Shown here piece by piece: positions 12,929-24,800 of a stretch of DNA of 64,000 nt. This DNA comes from Sipunculus nudus. Its lineage: Eukaryota; Annelida; Sipuncula; Golfingiida; Sipunculidae. Within the stretch, counting starts at the first letter, position 1, and every line of letters begins with the position of its first letter. The notes under the pieces were generated by a model that was given only the letters and a program-made list of their open reading frames with translations, was not told the origin of the DNA and searched no databases. The stretch lies in contig CM049311.1 of NCBI GenBank assembly GCA_026874595.1, positions 74,836,953-74,900,952 on the forward strand. Reading direction: 5' to 3'. A program made the translations under genes and the position numbers.

Positions 12929-15900
12929 ATGACATCAGCCATGATGCAGAGGGTCGAATCCACAAACACAATGACCCCACCGTCCACCTGTCCCACAATC
13001 CCACTGGGCAATGATAGCATGGATGTCACAATCAAGTGGTGTTGGGGAGACCACTTTGACACATATGCTTGTATAAGGTATGTTTTACATCAACATATGA
13101 ACAAGAATATTAATAAATTTGAGTCCAAGATAATTAAAGGTACATACACATTTGCAGTTATATGTATTAATCTCACACTATTAGATATTCATAGTCTACC
13201 TTCATCTGTTTACCATAACAAGACACATGCCCAGAGGTCTGATCTTGTGCATGTATGATGACTCCCCAAAAAGGACAAGAAACACGAAAGATGAAAAATG
13301 GAAGGAATCAATGATTGGAAGCTTGAAAATATTGATTTTTGAACCTATGCAGCACAGCCATAAGATAGAGCGTGGGCTGTGTTTATAATTTGCACCACTG
13401 AATGCACCCAGTGCAAGTTCATTTCCTCTTCTCTATAGGAGTAAGCAAATGATTTTAGGAGAAATATTTTGGCAGGTGCCATAATATTTCAAGGAGAAAT
13501 CAAGTTACTTCATCTATATTTAACATACCATATATATGAATATGTGCATTTAAACCATGAGGAGTTTTATTACCTAAATAAGTCAGACCATGAACAGTTT
13601 TCATAATTTCCTGATTGTTTCCCTGCCAATATTATCCATTGATGCTTATTAAGCTACAAAAACAAGGAAATACCCCATCCAAGGCTGAACAAATAAGTCC
13701 ATGTAAAAGTCCTGAACAAGTTACTAATACTTGAATTGTGTACTGAAAATGAAATGCTCTCCACCAAAACTTGTTATCTGTTGAAATAGAATACCCTGGA
13801 TATTACAGGGTTTATTTCTGGATGGTTGCAATGGAAAATTAATAATAAGTTCAAGAGGCAGTGTATGGTGAAAATTATTATGGATTTAATAGTTCAATTA
13901 TTATCCTTACCAGTATGAATATTGCAGCCATTTTGTGTCCTTACTGTTGTTTGTGCCAGTAATAATTTGTTACACACATGCACCCCCATTTATGAATTTG
14001 AAGTCCGAATGACTATTTTTCTTTTTCGTTTTCAGGAATGGAGTAATGACTTTCTTGGTGACCTTGACTGGCATATTATGTCTCCTGAAAGTCATAAAGC
14101 TACACTTGATCAGACATCCCATCCTTCACCAGTATATTATCTTCTACTGTGCCTTGGTGGAGTGCTGTTTGTGGTTAGTGATAAGCTACACTTGATCAGA
14201 CATCCCATCCTTTTATGCCCTTATCTTTTCCACCCATGGTGATGCAGAATTAATATTCAGTATCAGGCCTGTGAATTTGTGAGGGCCAATAGAATCAATT
14301 CAATTGACCTATCCACCACAGCCCCAATGCTCCGCCCTTTTAACTTATTATTATAATGAGCCCCTGAAACGCTCCTACACATATGGACTTCCATGCCCAT
14401 GGTAGGGAGAGCTATTTATAACATAATAATGACGTCACAAAGGGTGATGGCGCATGACGTCGTATTGACTGACGTCATCAACTGGTATTTCCTGACCATT
14501 GTTTACTATATCGCAGTCATATATGAACTGTGTTGCAATATATATTGGATTATTTGTCCCATTCACTAGTCGGAGGAATGGCTCCCGCAACCTATTGCCT
14601 GGAAATTTTTTAAATTGTCTCCTTCGTATAATAAAATATACCGGAAAACACGACAACATGGGTACTGATAGTATTTACAGACTACACGTGTTGTGTTTGA
14701 CAGAGCTCTGTCAAATTATGCAAAATTTTGTTTTTGTCAGATGATTGACGCTTTACAATGTTTAAGGTCACCTGATTGGTTGCTCCTTAGTCCCATGCTT
14801 ATGTTTATTCATTGAATGAATATGCAATTAAGGTCGCATAGAGTTCATGGATAGGTCAATTATTGATTCTTTACCTCTGATTCAATTCTGCATTCAGTTT
14901 TTACTTGAGTAGTAAATTTCAGACTTAAAAATTAAAGCAGATACTTTATTAAAAAGTACGTCAGTAAATTTCATCATTTAAAAGAAACATGCAGCTCCCC
15001 CTCTGTTTGTGATGTCCATTCATGCTCCAATGCAAGTGGAGTGGTCCACCAGCAGTCAGTATTTTTAGGGAACATATATTATTAAGAGCTTTGACATTGC
15101 AAATTTTAGAGCTTACAGAGGACTTTGGGGTGGTATAAATGCCAAAAAATATAATTATTGATTTTGAGGTTCATAATCATTTACAATTAAATCAAGGGCT
15201 TGCAATTCAATCAGTTGATTCTTTGATGCATTGTAACATCCCTATTCAATATATTCAGTTCTTGACCTATTTACAGTGCACTCCATTGGATGTTACTCCA
15301 GTATGTCCAGCTTGACTTTGCTGCCCAGTACCTGAAACTGCTGCAGTTCCTGGTGGTTTGTCATTTCTTCTGGGGGACTGCAGGCCGCATCATTAGGAAG
15401 GAGACAGGCACACACAGGTCAGAAAGATAAACAAAGATCCTACAACACACAGTTACTGGGACAGTGGTTTAATAAACATGTAATGTTAACAACAGGTCAG
15501 AGAGATAAAAGAATATCCTACAACACACAGTTACTGGGGCATTGGTTTCATAAACATGTAATGATAACAACAGGTCAGAGAGATAAAAAAATCCTACAAC
15601 ACACAGATACTGGTGCAGTGGTTTAATAAACATGTAATGTTAACAACAGGTCAGAGAGATAAAAGAAGATCAAACAACACACAGTTACTGGGGCAATGGT
15701 AAATAAACATGTAATGTTAACAAAAGGTCAGAGAGATTAAAAAGATCATATAACACACAGTTACTGGGACAGTGGTTTAATAAACATTTGATATTAACAA
15801 CAGGTCAGAGAGATAAAAGAATATCCTACAACACACAGTTACTGGTGCAGTGGTTTATTGAACATGTAATGTTAACAACAGGTCAAGGAGATAAAAGAAG

Positions 15901-18900
15901 ATCATACAACACACAGTTACTGGGGCAATGGTTAATAAACATGTAATGTTAACAAAAGGTCAGAGAGATAAAAAGATCATACAACACATAATCACTGAGG
16001 CAGTGGTTTAATAAACAAGTAATGTTAATAACAGGTCATAGAGATAAAAATAGATCCTGCAACACCCAGTTACTAGGGCAGTGGTGTAATAAACATGTAA
16101 CCTCAACAACAGATAACCTGGGATGCCTTCTTTTTTACATATACAGTGAAACTGTGCAAATAATCTACCTGTGGCCTGGCTGAAAGTGGTCTTTATTCAC
16201 AGGTGGTCTTATTAGACAGGTGGTCTTTCAGGCAGGTTCTACTTTATTCTGCAATCAGGGCAAGAGGGAGCCAGGCACACCTGGGTCAGAGAGAAAAACA
16301 AAGGTCCCACAACACAAAAGTTCAATAAACATGTAGTGTTAATAAGTGGTAGAATGTTAACAAAAAATCATTCTATGAAGCCTTATTGTTCTCAGATTTC
16401 AGCAATCATGGCTAGGGTTAGCCTAGAAATATAAGCAGAGCACTAGCATTTAAAGTGGGGTAGGATGTAGCTTAGTGGTTAAGGAGTTAGACTTCGGTGC
16501 TTAAGGTCCCCGGTTCCAACCCCACCGGTGCTTCAGTGGCATATTTGTGAAATCTCGCTTGAACCTCCGAGATTCGCTCTATTTTCTTAATTTCTGAAAT
16601 ATTCCTAACCCTTCATATAAAACCTGAAATCCAGAAGGCCTAATGATAACATATCATCCTTATTGAATGAATACCTTCATCCTCATTCAATAGACAGTGC
16701 CACCTACAGGCCATGGACATATCCTTATAAAAATAAGGATTTAAAGTGATGCTCATCTGCTGTGATCATGCTTCTTGGCAAAATCACAGCAGATGTTTGT
16801 TTTAAAATCCCTAAGTCTAAGTCACTTGAATATATCCAACACTGAATACCTTTGAAATAATGGTTGAAGTAATTCAAATTTGCAGGAATATGTGATTCTC
16901 TGTTTACCATTTGAGGATTTTATGTTTATTTCATAGTAATGTACAGATTTGGTTAAGCTCTCATTCACAGTATTTATTATCCAGTACCATGTTTTACAGT
17001 ATCGTATTGCGTGGGGTTTTGATATATTTTATGACAGTGATGGTAAATATTAGTAGCTAGTTGATTCCTCTGTACTTATATGACCCCTCTGATAGCCTTT
17101 AGTCTGGTGTGTGTGTATATCAGAGTGGTTAAGTTATGGTGTTAGTGATAGTCATTGATCATTGATCCCTCACAGCAGTGTAACTGTAGTAGCTTATGAT
17201 GTTGGGGTCTTGGTATAATAGCTGGTGATTTTTGTCACTAAGCCTAGGTGCTGTGTATTTTATTACGTATGGTGTTGGGGTTTGTAGCTGTTAACCTTGT
17301 AATTTTAGGATTACTTTGATCACCTTGGGCCTGGCATTTGTGTATTTCACGGCGGTGGTGGTACTTGCACTGGTTGATGTCAAACCCAGCTGGATAGAAT
17401 GTTTGCGTAAGTACTGCACGTGTATGTGAATGTGTGTGTGTGTGGGGGGGGGGGGGCGTTATTATAGGCTAATAGGAGTTGTTACAATCATTAATTGCAG
17501 TAGATAAGAATTATGACTTTGATGATGATTTGTCATTCTTCACCGCAGCACAGATGCTAATTATGTTTAGGTATTTTCTAAGTTGACAGACCTGTGAAAT
17601 CCACTATTAAAGACAGCTCACCAGTTAGTATTTTTATGCATGTTTGACTTTAATTATCTTTTGAACTTCTGTTTGATTTGTGTGTGACTTATTTTCACAG
17701 GCTCACACTGAACAAGAATAACATATGTTTTATTTTCTTTAAATATACATACTGACATTTACTCTGTCCCAATACTACTACTACTACTACTACTACTACA
17801 ACTACTACTACTACTACTACGACTACTACTACAACTACTACTACTACTACTACTACTACTACTGCTACTACTACTACTACTACTACCATAACTACTACTA
17901 CTACAATGTCTACTGCTACTACTACTACAACTTCTACTGCTACTACTAAAACAACTACTACAACTACTACTACTACTACTACTACTACAACTACTACTAC
18001 TACTACTGCTACTACTACTACTACTACTACTACTACAACAACAACAACTACTACTACTACTACTACTACTACTACAACTTCTACTGCTACTACTACTACT
18101 ACTACAACTACTACTACAACTACTACTACTACTACTACTACAACTACTAGCACACTACTAAAAATATACTCCTGCTGCTGCTTCTAGTACTTATAATAAT
18201 AATAAATATAAAAATAATAATTGTTATAATGTGAAGCTTTAATGTCTTCATGTCTCAGTACCAAGATCTACATAGACGTGCCTTATATATGACTATGTTT
18301 GCCGTGTCTGTGTTTATTACACTGTGAGTATTCTACAGACTGGATATACTTTTCCTCTGCAGAACCCTTCTGGCTTGCCCTGTCAGTGACTGAGTTTGCG
18401 CTGGTTCAGTTTTTTATGCTGGCTGGATACTACATCACCAAGAGGCTCAATGAGATAAGCACACTGGACTCAGTTCGACGGGCACAGAAAAGGGATCTTT
18501 GGACGTAAGCGATAAACACATATTGGTTTAGTTAGGAAATCCTAACTGTTGTTATTGCTATTATGTATCTTTTTCCTCAGCAAAATAGTGATAATCGTCA
18601 TAATGGTGACAAATGTAGTATAAAGGATACTGTACCAAAATTTGTCTGAGCACTTAATCCATGTAAGTCCTTCACTCTATTCATTGTCTTTTTTTGTTGC
18701 AGATTAATTATGATAACAATTAATGTGTTTTCTTTGTTGGATTGCTTAAGATTTCTGCCATTTATATATGTACCTGTTGCTTATGTGAAAAATCACACAT
18801 ACACACACACACACACATGTGATAAGGGTGAAACAATGGCTATAGAAAAATCACTTTTCTGGTGCAAAACTTGATAATTACTTTGATATATAATCTCTAT

Positions 18901-21829
18901 CGTGTAGTTAGCATGATATGATGTGATGGGATTTTTATTTCAGACTGATAATAGCCTTCCAGGTGTCAGCATTTGTTGGTGTTATGTATGACCTGACAGT
19001 CAGATCATGTGAGTTAATTCTTAATATAGTAACACTTCACCGAACGACCACCTCAATTAATGGCCAACTCTTTATATCAAACCTCGCATAGACAACCACC
19101 TCGAAAATGGGATCCATTATTAGTCATAATTTCAAGGTTTTACTGTTGTATTGTTTTTTTTTTACACTGACTGGATTATAGGCCTCTTTATATAAAGCTT
19201 GAGCTAGGATATTGTCAGTCATAACCACATGTTCATGCCCCAGACCACCTTTTGGGACCATGGGGATATCTTCACTGACTATTCAGTCAGAGTTTTAACT
19301 TTGGACTATTAAACATTAATTCTGTTTGGACTTCAAGCTAGGATTGGCATAAGTTGTATGAACCAAATCTGTTGTGGAAGTAGGGAATTTAAAATACACA
19401 ACCCTGAGAGCTGGTAAAGTAACAAATAGATCACAACCTGTTTTGTGTATTTGTATACAGAGCGATATGTACAATTCATTTCAATATGTTTGAGAAATCA
19501 ACTTGGTAAATGTCATTAGAAAATTGTCCCATTTGTTACAAATATCTCTGGGGCCATCAGTTATGTGATATTTCAGTTAGAATCAGCTCAATACAAATCT
19601 CAAATGATGGTTTCATATCTGGCCACCAGGTGTCACCTAGGTGTCATGTTTCCCAAACTCTATGTGTTCTCACAAAATCCAATTAAATGTCCTTAAATGT
19701 ATTTAAACAATCAACATCTGACCATTCCACTGTGGTTATCCATCTGCTACTGATATTATTTTTTATTTATTTATATATTTCCTATAAAACACCAGTAGTC
19801 ATGGAAGTTAGTATTGATTTGTCCGTAGTTCTGACTTCAGTTACCTGGCCGTCATGACTCATATCCTGTGCTGCCAGGCCTTTAAATAACGAGAAGCATG
19901 TTGTAACCATACACTCCTGAGCTGTTTTATAACTTTGGCATTTTCAGGTGATATCCCTTCTTTGGCATTTAAAGGTAATAGGGCCTGTTGTGAGTCATTA
20001 AATGAGCAATCTATACCCAAGGTCTTAATATGTCAAAATACCTTGGTTTAGTTTAGTTTAAAAATATTTATTGAAATAATTCAAGATTTAAAAATTTAAA
20101 GCAAATTTCTTATTTTTACAAAACATGACATATCTTGCATCTGGCAGTAAGTGTGCTTTTAACAATAACACAATCTTACAATACACACAAATATTCCAAG
20201 GCATTTTTTTATTGCATATCTGTCATCTTTCCTTCTACTTAAATTTTAATTTTCAAATTCATAGAGAAATTAACAAATGATTCTTTATTTAAATTATTAT
20301 TCTTTTAGTACATGTTTCATATCTTATAATTTGTAGTTGGGAAATATTAATTTTTACAGAGAATACATATGTTTTTACAAATATGTACATAGTATTTAGG
20401 CTAGACTTGGTCTACAGATCACATAGTCACGACATCTGTCAGACATGCTGGCAGGCATATATCCAAAACCACCAGATGCCAGATTTGCTAGTGTCTTTAT
20501 GCATATGACTGTGGATCCAGTGAAAACTGAATGTGTACAAATAAGCAAGACAAAAAATTCATAAAAAAGGCAAAAAACTCATTGTTTTATCTCATTTGTT
20601 TATGCTTGTTGTTAAGAAAAAGTTGTATATTATTGTGTGAAGCAAAGACAACCATTCTAGCTTAACCCAAAATAGCTGCAGCACCATTTTAAAAAAACAA
20701 GTAAAATAATTACCATTCCAAATATATACATAAATTACCTTCTCAGCATTAGGTTTGATACAATCAGATTTTATTGGGGGGGGGGGGGGGAGGGAATCAT
20801 ATGTAATAGGGAAATAGAAAATCACATGTTAAATACAGATAAGAGCACAAAAACTGTACTCATATTACACCATTACAGCTTAAATGTTCAAAACATTTCT
20901 ACAACATGGAGGGACATATCTCTTCCCGTATCCTCCCTCCAATATATGAGTCCTTTTTTAGCTCAGCTGACTATAAGTCATCTGAGCTATAGTCGTGGTC
21001 CATTGTCCCTCGTCCGTCTGTCCGTCCGTCTGTCCGTCTGTAGATGTGGCACGTTTTGAAACCGTAAGACCTAGGAATCCAAAATTCAGCATAATGTTAG
21101 ATGTCCCCAAGATCTCCTACCAAGCCGAAAACTGGGTCTTTGCGACTTCGTTCCTTTGAGAAATTAAGGAAAAACCTCAATTTTTTATTAAAATCCTATT
21201 TTCACACTTCAGGACTGCCTAATATCAAAACCACTCATCTGTTTTTCTTCATATTTACCATAAATATTCCTCTATATTGTTCCTATGTACATGCCAGAAA
21301 TTAAGTCTGTAAATTATTAATTCTTTAAGTTATGGGCCCAAACATAATGGACTTTGTAAAAAATCAGGAAAAATAATAACTCACTTAACATGAAAAATTT
21401 TGAAACTAGAGTCTATTTCTCAAGTATATAACTATGTTTAATTAAGATTCAATTGTTTACCCAAAATTAGATCTGAATTTTGTAAATTTTTTAAGTTATT
21501 AGCATAAAAAAAAATCAGTACCTTAAATTTTGCCCAACTTTGACCATGGCACGTTTTTTTCCTGTAAGCACCATTGATTTAATTTTCACAGCATGTAAAC
21601 ATAAATATTTAGTTTGTCTAAATCTGAAATTTGAAAATAAAAGCTTGAAATTAAGCTAGTTATTGATTTTTTTTCTGTAGTCACTTGCTTTGATTACAGA
21701 TGCAGGGTCCCACTCCAGGTCACTGGAAGTCAGCTAAGCCAGGGTTTCTGATTTGTTACAGTCACTGGGGGGAAATCCCCTGCTGTGACAGGTGTACAGT
21801 TATTCTCATATCACCACCCCAATCATCAC

Positions 21830-21866
<37 letters not shown>

Positions 21867-24800
21867 CAAACCCAAGCCACCAAGTGTTATGCAGTAATTG
21901 TTATTGTTTTCACTGTATCTCCTTAATTGTAATGCTGTTTCCACTCCGATATGCAAAAACTTTCCTTGAAAAAATAATTCAAGGTGTAATCCAGAAGATG
22001 CAATGTTGTGTAATGTAGCATTTTTAAAGAAATCAATTTTCTTTTAAATGATTTTAACAAATATAAATGAACCCATCAGTATGCTTAAATTATTATAAAA
22101 TATGAAGCACATTATGGATAAATAAAGACACAATTAAAAATTGTGAAATCTAAATCAAGTATTATTTTTAGATATTTATTGTTTTGCAGATTTAAAAGAT
22201 AAATTTTTGTGGTAAAAAATAAATAAATATTTGTATGCATGATGTGGTGTTATCTGACAAGATTGAGATTTATGATGATGCAATTGAGAATTATGAATCA
22301 ACTTTTATATTCAGATATATATGTTAAATTGGAAATGTATAGAAATATAAACTTAAATTAGAAAATAATTGATGTGATTAAAAAATCAGGATTTAATACA
22401 AACATTTGTTCATTATTTTCCTGCCTCAGCAGAATTTGAGATCAGGCTTTGTTTGCCCTGTTTTATGTTGTTAATTAGCTATATTTCAACTGTATACATT
22501 TCATAAAAAAATACATATATATTTAATAATATATATTATACAAAAAATAGATTCAATTGAACAAATGTGTAAACTAATGAAATGTCAACAGGTAATCGAA
22601 AAACCAATTAATGATCATGGTAATAGTACAGATCATTTGTTCACAAACTGCTCACATGCTTTAGTTTCAACATTAGGAAACACATGGTCAGGTCACAAAA
22701 TATTTTTTGCAACAATTTCTTGCTCATCAATACAAACCAATCATATAAACCTACCATGGCCTTTATTACCTCTTCCTCTTACACTTTATCTCCATTAGAT
22801 ATTATTTTAGATTTTTACCTTCAAGGTTAACGTCAGCTGAGCGTAGTGACCCATAGGTCCCTTGTTTCTAAAATCCTGTATCCACCCCTGACAATAATGT
22901 AGGGACACAGAACAAACTCTGTAGCAAACATGTCAACCACTGAGAAACCATTTCTGGTATTCTGATAGAGGAAGAGTCTCACCATTTGTACTAGGGTCTG
23001 GCTTGGTCACTTATTTCTTAATCGTTCTGTCATACATCACACATTCCCTGCCGCTGGTATGATCTTATATCTTATGTTATTGTCACCTTTGGTTTGTTTG
23101 TTAGCATTATTACTCATAAAGGGATCAATAAATTTTAATTAAACGTTTTGGAGGGTAAGTATAGCAGCAAAGGAGCAAATTGCCTTATTCTAGAGGTAAT
23201 TTGGCTTACCATAATATGTTTTAAAGAATTCTAATCTATTGTGAGATAGGGCAGTTTCTTTATCCCAGCTGAGCTGTGATAAACCACATTGTTTTGTTTA
23301 ACACTAAGCAATTTTATAGAGTTTAATGTAAAGTCTCGAGTTACTAATCTAGTTTTGTATGTGACACCTAGTAATGATAAACATGTATATCATTTACATA
23401 TGTTCTTACTCTTTTTTGCAGTGGGTGATGAACAGATAGGCTGCAGTGGCATATTTGTGAGTTTTTTTTTTATTTTAACATTAAACATGAAACCTTTAGT
23501 GGTTGAGATGGTTTTAATACAAGATAAATTAAAAATTTAATATTCTAAAAAAAATTGTATTTTTTAGCAAATTATTGTTATAAACAACATTGATCACCAC
23601 AAATGGTGTCACGGTTGGCTCATGCTTGATATTGTTTCAGTTATTTAAATTTATTTTCTATTTTGAAATATTTCCATTGAGTACACCCTGAATATCACTC
23701 TAAATGACAGGCCAGGGCAGATCAAGAGGTACTTTTACCTGTTAAAGCCAGCAATTCACTTACCTATTCTGTAGAATTTATTTGGTTTCTGGATTACTCT
23801 GTGTACATATTAATGAAAGGTAAATTCCTGTTAAGAAAGATCTTAACTTCTGTGACAGATGTATGAACTTAATTATCTACAAGCTGTTTTTAAACTCAGT
23901 AAATGCATCCATGTTGATAAAAAGTAACACCATACAGCCTAAGGTAGCTGGACCCTTGTTCAGTTGTTGCAAAACTGCCCTTGCAAAATTCAGGTTTGTG
24001 TGATGTGCTGCCAGATATGTTTCTTAAATGTCTTTAGATTTATTTTCTCGGGACCCCACATGTTATAATCTCATTCATGTAAACAAAATCATAATGAACG
24101 CCCTGTGTGTGGTAGGGTCAGTGTTTTATGGCCTAAATATGAAACAGTTTTAAGGGCTTAACCTTAGTCAACAGACTTGATATATTGGAATAAGCCCATT
24201 ACCAAAGATCTCTCTTAATTAGTTTAAACTAGACTTATGTGGGAACTCTGAATGTGTCCTTTTCCACGGCTTTTTATTCTTGTAATTAAGACTAATGTTT
24301 CTTTTAAACCCTTTTTTTTTGCAGAACCATGTGCAGCAGTTGTATTCCCCAATATTTGGAACATTTATGGTAAGCAAAACTAATATTTTCATTATTTGAA
24401 TATATGTAATAAATAATTTATATAAATATGTCAATATATTCAGACACTGCCAGAACATTTGCAGGAAGGAACAGTATGTTGATTTGCAGTTGTAGAAAAA
24501 ATACTGTTCTGATGTGTAATTTATGTAAAAAATAATAGTTTGTTGTTTTTATTATTTAACAGACAGGAAACTTATGCAATATTGAAGTTCAGTGAAACAT
24601 GTGTAATAAGACCTCCAACATCAGATGTGGTCTTAATGCACAGGTGATCTTATTAGACAGATCAGTATTAACCAATGGGAATGCTTTTGGTTCAATCAGT
24701 GGTGCTCTTAATAGACAGGCTGTCTTATTAGACAAAAGGGCTTTGAGACAGGATCCACTCTACCAAAGGCTAATGATGTATTATATATGTACCAGATAAT

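Larger units (their letters stand above)
20959..22864 (+). mobile_element. Helentron-like element, copy 3, in intron 6, with endonuclease remnant
   Basis: It begins AGCTCAGCTGACTATAAGTC and ends TCAGCTGAGCGTAGTGACCC-ATAGGTCCCTT, where the terminal palindrome has one mismatch. It has a 33-base C tract (21833-21865) at the position homologous to copies 1 and 2. Near its right end it holds a degenerate protein segment listed separately. Confidence 0.7.

Noticed and set aside
15418-16110. Regular repeats that might suggest a CRISPR array
   Set aside because: Units are directly adjacent with no unique spacers, and the context is an animal intron; it is a minisatellite.
16456-16530. Functional tRNA gene
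   Set aside because: A and B boxes are present, but no sound anticodon arm or acceptor stem could be folded, and SINE-like sequence continues downstream.
17695-18187. Long poly-Val (minus) and poly-Thr (+) frames
   Set aside because: They are translations of the ACT triplet array in intron 4, without coding context.
17309-18363. Joining exon 3 directly to exon 5 of the 7TM gene
   Set aside because: The phases clash and give an early stop; the 98-nt exon at 17309-17406 restores the frame and adds a helix.
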